From an uncultured Bacilli bacterium (GTDB taxonomy: Bacteria > Bacillota_I > Bacilli_A > RF39 > UBA660), in assembly GCA_934153655.1 (NCBI GenBank), contig CAKPFH010000028.1, positions 1 through 18,965 of the forward strand: a DNA stretch of 18,965 nucleotides, in the 5' to 3' direction. Shown in pieces: positions 1 to 7,802 of the stretch (its first letter is position 1; each line of letters starts with the position of its first letter). The notes below the pieces were generated by a model. That model made no database searches, had not been told where the DNA came from, and saw only the letters and a list, made by a program, of their open reading frames with translations. A program made the position numbers and the translations under genes.

Positions 1-28
1 ATATTTACCATTCAAATAATTTAGTTTG

Positions 29-54
29 AAGAAGTAGCAATACTTCTTTTTTTA
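29..54 (+). terminator. Rho-independent terminator of a gene left of the window
   Basis: A perfect stem (AAGAAGTA / TACTTCTT) closes a GCAA tetraloop and is followed directly by a run of T on the plus strand. It should end transcription entering from a plus-strand gene outside the window, so the fic region downstream needs its own promoter, and one is visible. Confidence 0.85.
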
Positions 55-110
55 TAAGAAAAAGCTTGTAAAATAAGAATTTTAAAGATTTTTTTAATAT
101 ATAAAAATAA

Positions 111-243
111 TTTATCTTGAGTTTTCGTGATGATTTAATAAAATTTATCTTGAGTTTTCGTGATGATTTAATAAAATTTATCTTGAATTTTCGTGATAAT
201 TCGACAAATTTTATCTTAGATTTTCGTGATAATGCTTGATTTA
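111..243. repeat. Four-copy 33-bp tandem repeat
   Basis: Copies begin at 111, 144, 177 and 210, and a degenerate fifth begins at 244, giving periods of 33, 33, 33 and 34. Copies 1 and 2 are identical. Copies 3 and 4 keep a core of about 24 bp (TTTATCTT, three variable bases, TTTTCGTGAT, then RAT), while the last 9-10 bp of the unit vary. A conserved core with a variable linker at a spacing near three helical turns resembles an iteron or protein-binding array more than coding sequence. Function unknown. Confidence 0.9.
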
Positions 244-324
244 TTTATCTTTATAACCTAAATATTATATTAGTTATATTACTTTAAACATAATATTTAT
301 AAAAATTAATTCAATTATCTATTA

Positions 325-375
325 TTTTAAAGTGCAATTATTTGTTTTTTAAAGTGCAAAAATTGCACTTTAAAA
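325..375. promoter_or_regulatory. Putative operator: half-site repeat plus perfect 13-bp palindrome
   Basis: The 13-mer TTTTAAAGTGCAA occurs at 325-337 and 347-359, two helical turns (22 bp) apart. Its exact inverted copy is at 363-375, with a 3-base centre. The palindrome ends at the base just before the -35 hexamer of the fic promoter, a normal place for a repressor or activator site. The downstream product carries a winged helix, so autoregulation is a reasonable inference. As RNA the palindrome could also form a hairpin, but no T-run follows and it lies upstream of the promoter. Confidence 0.7.
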
Positions 376-404
376 TTGATAAATTTAATTTTATATGCTA
401 TACT
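376..404 (+). promoter_or_regulatory. Sigma-A type promoter of fic
   Basis: TTGATA at 376-381 and TATACT at 399-404 are separated by exactly 17 bp, and a TG dinucleotide one base before the -10 gives an extended -10. Transcription should start near 411. An AGGAGG ribosome binding site at 415-420 lies 8 bases before the ATG at 429. Confidence 0.8.
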
Positions 405-428
405 ATTAATAGTTAGGAGGCATAGTTT

Positions 429-1490
429 ATGGAAAAAAAAGAAAAATGGAATTTAGAATTAACTAAATATATAAAACAAGGAGAACCTACACAAGTGGAA
501 AAAACAAAGGTTTGGGAAACAGCTATAGGACTTCAAGATGTAGATGGATTAAAACCATCAAAATATTTAGTTAATACGGCCAAAGAACATATAGAAGGAA
601 AAATTAATTTAGAAGAAGTTAAAGAAAGAATTAACAATTACTATAAAGTTTTAGATAATAGAAAGTCTGAAGAAAAAGAAAATAGTGAAGAAGCTGATAA
701 AGTATCAGTACAAATTACCGAAATTTTAAGTGATAAAGCATTTAATTTTAATCCAACTGAATTGATAAGTATTCATAGAAAATTATTTACAGGAATATAT
801 GAACATGCAGGTATTATAAGAAATTATAATTTTACCAAAGACGAATGGATTTTAAACAACGACACAGTAATATACGCTTCCTTTGAAACTATTATGCCAG
901 CATTAGAATATGATTTTGAACAAGAAAAAAAATTTTCGTATAAAGATTTATCATTTGATGAAGCAATAAAACATTTATGTAGATTTACTTCAAACATATG
1001 GCAAATACACCCTTTTTGTGAAGGTAATACAAGAACAACTGCTGTTTTTATTATTAAATATTTAAGAACATTTGGATTTAACATTAATGATGAAGTATTC
1101 AGAGACAATTCTTGGTATTTTAGAAATTCATTAGTTCGAGCTAATTATAAAAATTTTGAAAAAAATATTTTTGAAGATTTATCTTATTTAGAAAAATTCT
1201 TTTATAACCTTTTATCAGATACAAAATATGAATTAAAAAATAGATTTACTCATATAGATTATATTAGAATTCCAAAAGACAAAACTTCTGAATTTAAAAA
1301 TTGCACTTTAGAAGAACAAGCAATATTAAATATAATAAAAGAAAATAAAAATATTAAACAAGAAGAAATTGCTCAAATAATCAATAAATCAGTAAGAACT
1401 GTAAAAACAAAAATGATAGAAATGCAAGAAAAAGGTTTAATAACAAGAATAAAAGGTAAAAAAAATGGAGAATGGGAAATTTTACTATAG
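429..1490 (+). CDS. Fic family protein with C-terminal winged helix-turn-helix
   Basis: A 353-residue protein predicted to transfer AMP, or another nucleotide-derived group, onto target proteins. The Fic core motif HPFCEGNTR lies at 194-202; its His194 is the usual catalytic base. The second Gly of the common HPFx[D/E]GNGR is replaced by Thr, as I recall for the GNTRT-type subgroup. A likely target-docking flap is near 141-160 (DTVIYASFETI). Residues 31-70 (TAIGLQDVDGLKPS and the helices after it) resemble the small antitoxin-like helical module found N-terminal in many Fic proteins, but the inhibitory (S/T)xxxE(G/N) motif is degenerate (LQDVDG). Residues about 294-353 form a winged helix-turn-helix with recognition-helix-like SVRTVKTKMIEM. 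It is the only plus-strand gene here, has its own promoter and palindromic operator, and converges on mfd. Target and AMPylation activity are not shown by sequence. Confidence 0.9.
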   Translation: MEKKEKWNLELTKYIKQGEPTQVEKTKVWETAIGLQDVDGLKPSKYLVNTAKEHIEGKINLEEVKERINNYYKVLDNRKSEEKENSEEADKVSVQITEILSDKAFNFNPTELISIHRKLFTGIYEHAGIIRNYNFTKDEWILNNDTVIYASFETIMPALEYDFEQEKKFSYKDLSFDEAIKHLCRFTSNIWQIHPFCEGNTRTTAVFIIKYLRTFGFNINDEVFRDNSWYFRNSLVRANYKNFEKNIFEDLSYLEKFFYNLLSDTKYELKNRFTHIDYIRIPKDKTSEFKNCTLEEQAILNIIKENKNIKQEEIAQIINKSVRTVKTKMIEMQEKGLITRIKGKKNGEWEILL

Positions 1491-1518
1491 AAATTTCTCT
1501 TTTTTATTTCAAAATTAA

Positions 1519-1545
1519 AAAAAATGATCAAAATGACCATTTTTT
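1519..1545. terminator. Bidirectional terminator between fic and mfd
   Basis: An 11-bp stem (1519-1529 with 1535-1545) has A-runs on one side and T-runs on the other, so either strand yields a hairpin plus a U-tract. Read from the minus strand the single non-Watson-Crick pair is a G-U wobble; read from the plus strand it is an A-C mismatch, so it fits mfd better. It overlaps the mfd stop codon (1544-1546) and lies 28 bp beyond the fic stop. Confidence 0.75.
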
Positions 1546-4500
1546 ATTTAAATAACTCAATTAAATAGTAAATAAAGTGTTTTTCTAAACCTTTAAATTC
1601 TAAAATAACATGAAATCTTAAATTACTATAATTAAATTTAAAGTTTTTACTTATCTTATATGATTTTAAGAATAATTCTTCAGCATTTATATTTTTAGAA
1701 GCATCTATATTAAAGATTAATTCTATTTGATCTTTTGTTTGAATAGATTTTTCAATTCCTTTTTCTTTAGCTAATTTTTCAAACCATTCTTCTAACATAT
1801 AAATTTCTATTTCATTATCTACTCGACCAAATCTATCTTCAAATTCAGCTTTTACTTTTAATAATTTATCATAACTATCAATTGTACTTATTAATTTATG
1901 AATTTCTATTTTTAGATCAGCTTCATCTGTATATTTATCATCTATATGAGTAGTTACATTTATAATTGGTTTTTCATCCTTGACTTCTTCTTCTTTAATT
2001 GGTTCACCTTTTAAACGTTTAATTTCATCATCTAGTATTTTTAAATATAAATCAATTCCTACTGTATCCATGAAGCCTGCTTGCTCAGATCCTAAAATAT
2101 CTCCGGCTCCTCTTATTGATAAATCTCGATTAGCTATATGATAACCACTTCCAAGTTCTGTGAATTCTTTTAAAACATTTAATCTTTTAATAGCAGCTTC
2201 ACCTAAGATTTTATTTTCTTTATACATTAAATAAGCATAGGCTATTTTATTACTTCTTCCTACTCTACCTCTTATTTGATATAACTGAGAAAGTCCAAAG
2301 TGATCAGCTTCTAAAACAATTAAAGTATTAGCATTTGGAATATCAATACCTGTTTCTATTATAGTTGTTGAAAGCAAGATATCATATTCATGATTAATAA
2401 ATTTAATCATTCTATCTTCTAATTCTACTTTTGTTAATCTTCCATGAGCAACTACAATTCTAGCGTTTGGTACAAGTTTTTGAATTTCATCTTTTTTAGC
2501 ATCTATTGTTTCTACCCGATTATAAAGAATAAATATTTGTCCATCCCTTAGCATTTCTTTTACAATTGCATCTTTTATTAAATTATCTTGTTCATATACA
2601 ACATAGGTTTGAATTGGAAATCTATTCACTGGTGGTGTTTTAATGACTGATAAAGAACGAATTCCAACAATTGACATTTGTAAAGTTCTAGGAATTGGAG
2701 TTGCTGTTAAAGTTAAAACATCTACATTTGCTTTATATTGTTTTAATTTTTCTTTATGACTTACTCCAAATCTTTGTTCTTCATCTATTACTAAAAGTCC
2801 TAAATCTTTAGGTTTAATATCATTTCCTAGTAATCTATGGGTTCCAATTACGATATCAACTACTCCATTTTCTAATTCTTCTAATATTTCTTTCGTTTTC
2901 TTAGGTGTTGTAAATCTATTTAAAAGTTCAATTTTAACAGGAAAGTTTTTAAAACGATCAAGAGCACTTTGATATTGTTGACTTGATAAGATAGTTGTTG
3001 GACAAAGATATAATACTTGTTTTCCATCATATACAGCTTTAAACATAGCTCTAAAAGCAACCTCGGTTTTACCAAAACCAACATCTCCACATAAAAGTCT
3101 ATCCATTGGTTTAGAAGATTCCATATCTTTTCTTATATCTTCGTAAGCAGTTAATTGATCAATTGTTGGAGTATAAGCAAACTCTTTAAAAAACTCTTCA
3201 TGATATTTGGTATCTTTTGAAAATGCATATCCTTTTTGCATTTCTCTTAAAGCATATAATTTAATTAATTTATCTGCTATATCTTTAACTTTATTAATAA
3301 TTCTTTGTTTATTCTTTTTCCATTCTAAACTACCTAAACCATTTATTTTAGGCAATATTCCATCTCTTCCTGAATATTTACTAATAAGTTCAATTTTTTC
3401 AACAGGAATGTATAACTTATCATCACCTTTATACAATACTTCCAAATAATCTTTTTTCAAATCATTTACTTTTAAGGTTCTGATACCATTATAGATACCT
3501 ATACCATTTATACTATGAACAACATAATCACCTATTTCAAGTTTATTTATATTTTCTATTTTAGTTGCATATTTAAACTTTGTTTTATATTTTTTCTTAG
3601 GTAAACTAATATTAAATAAATCACTTGCTGTTAAAATTATTTTATCTTCATATGTAAAACCATTTGCAAATTCTTTAGTAATTATATTTAATAAGTATTC
3701 ACTTAAATTATTTTCATCTGTTAAAAGATAAGGAACAGCTAAATATTTAACAAAGTTTTTTATCTGATAGTTTTTTAAACAAATAATAATTTGTTTTTTT
3801 AGACCTAAATTATTCTTTAAATAATCATTTATAATATCTATATTTTCATGAAACTTAGGAATGTTTTTAATTTTTAAATCATAGTAATTAGTAAATTCAT
3901 GATTAGGTATTAAATTATCTATATTTAAGTAATGAATTACTTTATTTATATCTAGTATATCTAAAGAAAACATATAATTATCTTTAAAATCTGGATCATG
4001 AGTTCTATATTCTTCTATTTCATCTTCCATTTTTAAATAATTATTATGTATTTGAATATAATCTTTAACAATTGTAATTCTATCTTCTAAATAACTTTCT
4101 ATATTAGTTGTATCTTTTAAATAAGTAGGTAAATATTTTTGTTTTCTTAAATCAAGATTTATATCTTTATCTAATAAAAATTCTGTAAAGGGATTAATTA
4201 TTATTTTATCTAAAGTTTTAATACTTTTTTGAGTATCTTGATCAAATTCTCTTATGGAATCTATTTCATCTCCAAAGAATTCTATTCTAATTGGATAATC
4301 ACTTGAAATAGGAAAAACATCTATAATAAAACCTCTTACACCCATTTCACCAGTTGTTGTTACTATAGTTTCTCTTTTATAACCAATATTATATAATTTT
4401 TTAACTAATTCTTGAGGTGAAATAGAATCTCCTTGTTTTAAAGTAATTATATTTTCTTTATATACTTTTTTACTTGGTAAATATCTTAAATAACCAGTTA

Positions 4501-4822
4501 AGTTAGTAATAATTATTTTTCTAGAATTATTAATTATTTCATTTATAGTTTCTAATCTAGTTGCCATTAAATCAGGACTTATACTTAAAGATTCACTAGT
4601 TAGAAAATCATCCATAGGAAATAATAAAACATTATCAGTTAAAGATGATAAAATATTTAATAAATTATTGGCTTCTGTTAAAGTACTAGTAATAATTAAA
4701 ATACCTTTATTATTTTTTTGAAACATTCCATATGTATATAGACAAAAAGACTCATCAGTCATACCCGATAAGCCCATATTTAAAGAATATGGAATATTAA
4801 ATAAATCAATTAGTTTTTTCAT
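1544..4822 (-). CDS. mfd: Transcription-repair coupling factor Mfd
   Basis: A 1092-residue DNA translocase that removes RNA polymerase stalled at lesions and recruits UvrA. The N-terminal third is the UvrB-like, UvrA-binding region; the CarD-like RNA polymerase interaction domain is around 430-500 (IGDYVVHSINGIGIYNG). The helicase core shows Walker A GDVGFGKT at 579-586 (Lys585), the DEEQ box at 680-683 and motif VI QIRGRVGRS from 849. A C-terminal TRCF domain follows. The length is slightly below B. subtilis Mfd (about 1177), with no break in the motor. The ATG overlaps the 3' end of pth by 17 bases and has a GGAGAG ribosome binding site, so it is the last gene of the operon; pth-mfd adjacency is common in Bacillota. 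Transcription ends at the hairpin at its stop codon. Confidence 0.98.
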   Translation of the reverse strand: MKKLIDLFNIPYSLNMGLSGMTDESFCLYTYGMFQKNNKGILIITSTLTEANNLLNILSSLTDNVLLFPMDDFLTSESLSISPDLMATRLETINEIINNSRKIIITNLTGYLRYLPSKKVYKENIITLKQGDSISPQELVKKLYNIGYKRETIVTTTGEMGVRGFIIDVFPISSDYPIRIEFFGDEIDSIREFDQDTQKSIKTLDKIIINPFTEFLLDKDINLDLRKQKYLPTYLKDTTNIESYLEDRITIVKDYIQIHNNYLKMEDEIEEYRTHDPDFKDNYMFSLDILDINKVIHYLNIDNLIPNHEFTNYYDLKIKNIPKFHENIDIINDYLKNNLGLKKQIIICLKNYQIKNFVKYLAVPYLLTDENNLSEYLLNIITKEFANGFTYEDKIILTASDLFNISLPKKKYKTKFKYATKIENINKLEIGDYVVHSINGIGIYNGIRTLKVNDLKKDYLEVLYKGDDKLYIPVEKIELISKYSGRDGILPKINGLGSLEWKKNKQRIINKVKDIADKLIKLYALREMQKGYAFSKDTKYHEEFFKEFAYTPTIDQLTAYEDIRKDMESSKPMDRLLCGDVGFGKTEVAFRAMFKAVYDGKQVLYLCPTTILSSQQYQSALDRFKNFPVKIELLNRFTTPKKTKEILEELENGVVDIVIGTHRLLGNDIKPKDLGLLVIDEEQRFGVSHKEKLKQYKANVDVLTLTATPIPRTLQMSIVGIRSLSVIKTPPVNRFPIQTYVVYEQDNLIKDAIVKEMLRDGQIFILYNRVETIDAKKDEIQKLVPNARIVVAHGRLTKVELEDRMIKFINHEYDILLSTTIIETGIDIPNANTLIVLEADHFGLSQLYQIRGRVGRSNKIAYAYLMYKENKILGEAAIKRLNVLKEFTELGSGYHIANRDLSIRGAGDILGSEQAGFMDTVGIDLYLKILDDEIKRLKGEPIKEEEVKDEKPIINVTTHIDDKYTDEADLKIEIHKLISTIDSYDKLLKVKAEFEDRFGRVDNEIEIYMLEEWFEKLAKEKGIEKSIQTKDQIELIFNIDASKNINAEELFLKSYKISKNFKFNYSNLRFHVILEFKGLEKHFIYYLIELFK

Positions 4823-5393
4823 TTTTATCTCTCCAATTATTACTATTATACTTACTCATTAAATCATTAAAAGGTAATTTTAAGTAATCATTTATTATAT
4901 TAAAAATAATTGTTTCAATATTTTCTAATTCTTGTTTTTCTAAAGAAGTAAAACGACCTAAAACATATTTATCAGTTGGAATATTTTTATTTTTATCTAT
5001 TCCTACTTTTAAACGTTTAAAGTTTTCAGTTTGAAGATTTAAAATAATATTTTTAATACCATTATGTCCTCCAGATGATCCTGTTTCTTTTAGTTTTATT
5101 TTAGCTATTTCCATATCTAAATCATCATGTATTACTAAGACATCTTTTGGATTAATTTTATAATAATTAACATATTTTATAACAACTGTACCTGATAAAT
5201 TCATATATGATAAAGGTTTTAAAAATATTATTTCTTCTCCTTCTATTATAGTTTTAGCATATAAACCATTAAATTTTTCTTTAAAAGTAAGATTTAATTT
5301 TTTAGCTATACTATCTATATAAATAAAACCAATATTGTGTCTTGTATTTTCATATTCTAATCCTGGATTTCCTAGTCCAACAATTAATTTCAT
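4806..5393 (-). CDS. pth: Peptidyl-tRNA hydrolase Pth
   Basis: A cytoplasmic enzyme of 195 residues that releases tRNA from peptidyl-tRNA dropped by ribosomes. Family residues are present: GLGNPG with Asn9, His19 in the TRHNIGF motif as catalytic base, Asn65 in SYMNLSG, Asp90 in IHDDLD, and Asn111 in SSGGHNG. I chose the ATG at 5393, which gives the family-typical MKLIVGLGNPG. A GTG three codons upstream (5402) is in frame but is part of the AGGTGG ribosome binding site. The stop overlaps the mfd start, and the upstream phosphotransferase gene ends 13 bases before the ATG. Confidence 0.97.
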   Translation of the reverse strand: MKLIVGLGNPGLEYENTRHNIGFIYIDSIAKKLNLTFKEKFNGLYAKTIIEGEEIIFLKPLSYMNLSGTVVIKYVNYYKINPKDVLVIHDDLDMEIAKIKLKETGSSGGHNGIKNIILNLQTENFKRLKVGIDKNKNIPTDKYVLGRFTSLEKQELENIETIIFNIINDYLKLPFNDLMSKYNSNNWRDKNEKTN

Positions 5394-5406
5394 TTTTACC
5401 ACCTTT

Positions 5407-6303
5407 TTATAAACATATTTTAGATATTCTATCTTGAAGCCAAATAGTCATTTCTTCATTTCCTATAAGAGCATTTTCATATATTTCTATTAAAGCTATC
5501 CTGATACAATAACATTTAATTAATTCTTGGTAATTTTTAATATTACCATATTCTTTTTCAAAATAAGCATATGATCTTTTCATACATAAAAGCCATGTAC
5601 TCCAAAAGTAAGTATTAGCAATTTCATATAAAGGATCTCCATAACTTGCCATATCCCAGTCAATTACTCCAAGTATATTATCTGCTTCTACAAGTAAATT
5701 ATTAGAACCAAAATCACCATGATATAATTTTCTTGTTTCATTTGTATATTTAATTAAATCTTTATATTTTTTAAATAATTTTTCTAATAAATCATTATCA
5801 ACATATTTTTTTTCTTTAACCAGGTCAAAGTTATAATTAGAACTAAAAATATCTAATAAAAACTCTTTCCAAGTATTATAATTAGCATTTCCAGTTGTAC
5901 TGTCAAATACTCCATAACCTGTAGTTTTTGAGATATCAACACTATTAATTGAATTTAAAACATTTACAACTTTAGCAAGTAAATTATTTATTAAGGAAGA
6001 ACTAGCATCTTGAAAAGTTATACCATTTATTCTTTCACTTATACAATAATAATCATTATTAAAATTACCATATTCTATTATTTTAGGTATTTTAATTATA
6101 TCACTTCTAAAATTATTATAGGCATATTCATCTTTTTTAAAACCTTCTAATTTTTCATTTATTCTAATAATATATTTTTGTTTTTGAAATTCATAAGCAT
6201 ATACTTGGGAATCCATTCCTACAGCAACTGGTTCTAACTTAATATTTTTTTTATATTTTTTATGAAGAAATCTTTCTATTTCCTCTTTTTTATATCTTGT
6301 CAT
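5407..6303 (-). CDS. Aminoglycoside phosphotransferase (APH)-fold kinase
   Basis: A 298-residue small-molecule kinase of the APH/choline-kinase fold. Visible motifs are Brenner's box HGDFGSNN at 195-202 (catalytic Asp197), the metal-binding IDWD at 214-217 (Asp215) followed by ASYGDPLYEIA, and an N-lobe beta-strand YIIRIN at 44-49 placing a candidate ATP Lys/Arg. The IDWDxAxYGDPLYEIA pattern reminds me of the hygromycin phosphotransferase (APH(4)) branch, but this is resemblance only. The start overlaps the trmN6 stop as ATGA and has a GAGGAGG ribosome binding site inside trmN6, so it is co-transcribed with housekeeping genes rather than carried on a mobile cassette. The substrate could equally be a sugar, choline or a nucleoside-like compound. 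No antibiotic resistance should be assumed. Confidence 0.88.
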   Translation of the reverse strand: MTRYKKEEIERFLHKKYKKNIKLEPVAVGMDSQVYAYEFQKQKYIIRINEKLEGFKKDEYAYNNFRSDIIKIPKIIEYGNFNNDYYCISERINGITFQDASSSLINNLLAKVVNVLNSINSVDISKTTGYGVFDSTTGNANYNTWKEFLLDIFSSNYNFDLVKEKKYVDNDLLEKLFKKYKDLIKYTNETRKLYHGDFGSNNLLVEADNILGVIDWDMASYGDPLYEIANTYFWSTWLLCMKRSYAYFEKEYGNIKNYQELIKCYCIRIALIEIYENALIGNEEMTIWLQDRISKICL

Positions 6304-7025
6304 TTTTCCTCCTCAAATAGTTTTAAAATTTCTTCTTTATAAGTTAGATCTTGATTATAAATATATAAATTATCTAATACTTTTAAACCTGGTTTACCAT
6401 TTTTAGTAGCTTTTATTAAGAATAATCTAGATTCTTTTCCCTCAAAGGAATTAATAAATCTAATTTTCTTTGGTTCAAATTTATACTGTTTTAGTTTTTC
6501 TATTATTTCAATTAGTCTTTCTGTTCTATGAACCATGTAAAAAGAACCATTGGTTTTTAATAAATAATTAGACATTTTTAATAATTCATCTAAAGTTAAA
6601 GAACTTTCATGTCTAGCATTTTTCTTTGTTTCATTTTCATTTAAAAAACTTTTCTCTTCTATTTTAAAATAAGGAGGATTGACTGTTATTATATCAAATG
6701 TATCTCCTTTAAAGATATTATTTAAGTTTTTAACATCTTCATTTAAAATTGTTATTTGTTTATCTAAATTATTAATTTTTACAGATTTTAAAGCTAATTC
6801 ATATATTTCTTTTTGTAGTTCTACTCCAATTATTTCATTTTTAGTTTTTTGGGATAAAATTAAAGGAATTGGAGCATTTCCTGTACATAAATCAAGAATT
6901 TTTTTATCTCTTAGGTTTATATCAACAAATTCAGGAAGTAAAACAGATTCTAAAGAAAATTTAAAGTAATCATCATCTTGATAAATTTTTAAATTTTTAC
7001 CAACTAAGTCATTTAATACTTCCAT
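6300..7025 (-). CDS. trmN6: TrmN6/YabB-family tRNA adenine-N6 methyltransferase
   Basis: A 241-residue class I SAM-dependent methyltransferase. Motif I is LDLCTGNAPIP around 44-54 (SAM site), the acidic motif II end is VELQKE around 68-73, and the catalytic NPPY is at 116-119, the signature of amino-group (N6-adenine) methylation. E. coli TrmN6 (YfiC) methylates A37 of tRNA1(Val); B. subtilis YabB is the corresponding gene and sits in the same neighbourhood, downstream of holB and yaaT. Here yabA, which separates yaaT from yabB in B. subtilis, is missing, and the ATG lies directly against the ricT stop codon with no bases between. The tRNA target is inferred from family and context. Confidence 0.88.
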   Translation of the reverse strand: MEVLNDLVGKNLKIYQDDDYFKFSLESVLLPEFVDINLRDKKILDLCTGNAPIPLILSQKTKNEIIGVELQKEIYELALKSVKINNLDKQITILNEDVKNLNNIFKGDTFDIITVNPPYFKIEEKSFLNENETKKNARHESSLTLDELLKMSNYLLKTNGSFYMVHRTERLIEIIEKLKQYKFEPKKIRFINSFEGKESRLFLIKATKNGKPGLKVLDNLYIYNQDLTYKEEILKLFEEEK

Positions 7026-7802
7026 TTATAAAAATACCTCATCTTGTATATGTTCTTCGTTTTCAATTTTGATTTTTCTTGTATAGATATCAACATCTAT
7101 TACTTTATACTTTTCCTTATTATGAATATAGGTATCTCCTACACTTGGTAAACCTTTTCGAAGATTGGTATAAGTTTCATCTTCATAAGCAAGACAGCAT
7201 AAAAGTCTTCCACATACACCATTTATTTTAGTTGGATTTAAAGCTAACATTTGATTTTTAGCCATGTTAATTGTAACACTATTTAAATCAGTTAAAAAAC
7301 TATTACAACATAAAAACCTTCCACAAGGACCTAACCCACCAATACTTCTAGCTTTATCTCTAATACCTATTTGTCTTAATTCTATTCTTGTTTTATAAAT
7401 GGCTGCTAATCTTTTAGCAAGTTCTCGAAAATCTATTCGATCATCAGCTGTAAAATTAAATAATAATTGTTTTTTATCAAAAGTAAAACTTGCATCAAGA
7501 ATTTTCATATTTAAATTTAAATCACTTGCTATTTTTTTAGCTGTTGTTAAAGCTTTAGTACTATCTTGTATATTTTTCTCGTGAATTTTCATGTCTTTAG
7601 GTGTTGCAATTCTAACAACATTTTTTAAAGGATTTACTAAAATTTCAGGATTTATTTCTTTTTCTTCAAGATAAACATAACCTATTTGTTCTCCTCTTTC
7701 TGTTTCAACTAAGACTTGCATATTTTTTTCTAATTTTAAATCATTAGCATTAAAATAATACATTCTACCTTTATCATTAAAACGAATGCCTACAACTTTC
7801 AT
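7026..7802 (-). CDS. ricT: RicT (YaaT), PSP1-domain partner of RNase Y
   Basis: A 258-residue PSP1-family protein. In B. subtilis RicT (YaaT) forms the Y-complex with RicA and RicF, carries iron-sulfur clusters and directs RNase Y mRNA maturation; it also affects competence, sporulation and biofilm formation. The cysteine clusters are intact: LGPCGRFLCC (Cys160, 165, 166) and VCGRLLCC (Cys197, 202, 203). The gene overlaps the holB stop as ATGA and abuts trmN6 downstream. Its possible link to competence is of interest because a comK homologue lies in the same window. ricA and ricF are not in the window. Confidence 0.95.
   Translation of the reverse strand: MKVVGIRFNDKGRMYYFNANDLKLEKNMQVLVETERGEQIGYVYLEEKEINPEILVNPLKNVVRIATPKDMKIHEKNIQDSTKALTTAKKIASDLNLNMKILDASFTFDKKQLLFNFTADDRIDFRELAKRLAAIYKTRIELRQIGIRDKARSIGGLGPCGRFLCCNSFLTDLNSVTINMAKNQMLALNPTKINGVCGRLLCCLAYEDETYTNLRKGLPSVGDTYIHNKEKYKVIDVDIYTRKIKIENEEHIQDEVFL

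Larger units (their letters stand above)
1..428. other. Left-edge intergenic region upstream of fic
   Basis: This stretch of more than 300 bases has no supportable gene. It contains, in order, a terminator (29-54), an AT-rich spacer, the 33-bp repeat array (111-243), further AT-rich sequence without visible features (about 250-320), three copies of a 13-bp half-site (325-375) and the fic promoter (376-404) with its ribosome binding site. Confidence 0.8.

Noticed and set aside
198..211. 14-bp segment identical (inverted) to part of the phased repeats at 18861-18874
   Set aside because: In a window this AT-rich, several chance 14-bp matches are expected.
111..239. Open frame through the 33-bp repeats encoding an 11-residue repeat (FILSFRDDLIK-like)
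   Set aside because: A TAA immediately precedes it (108-110), it has no usable start or ribosome binding site, it ends at TGA 237-239, and the linker varies freely. The in-frame look follows from a period divisible by three.
111..243. CRISPR array
   Set aside because: Conserved cores of about 24 bp with linkers of only 9-10 bp, two of them identical, do not fit repeat-spacer dimensions, and no cas genes are nearby.
6300..7802. Mycoplasma-type code with TGA as tryptophan
   Set aside because: TGA ends trmN6 and holB at ATGA overlaps, and no conserved Trp position is seen as TGA.
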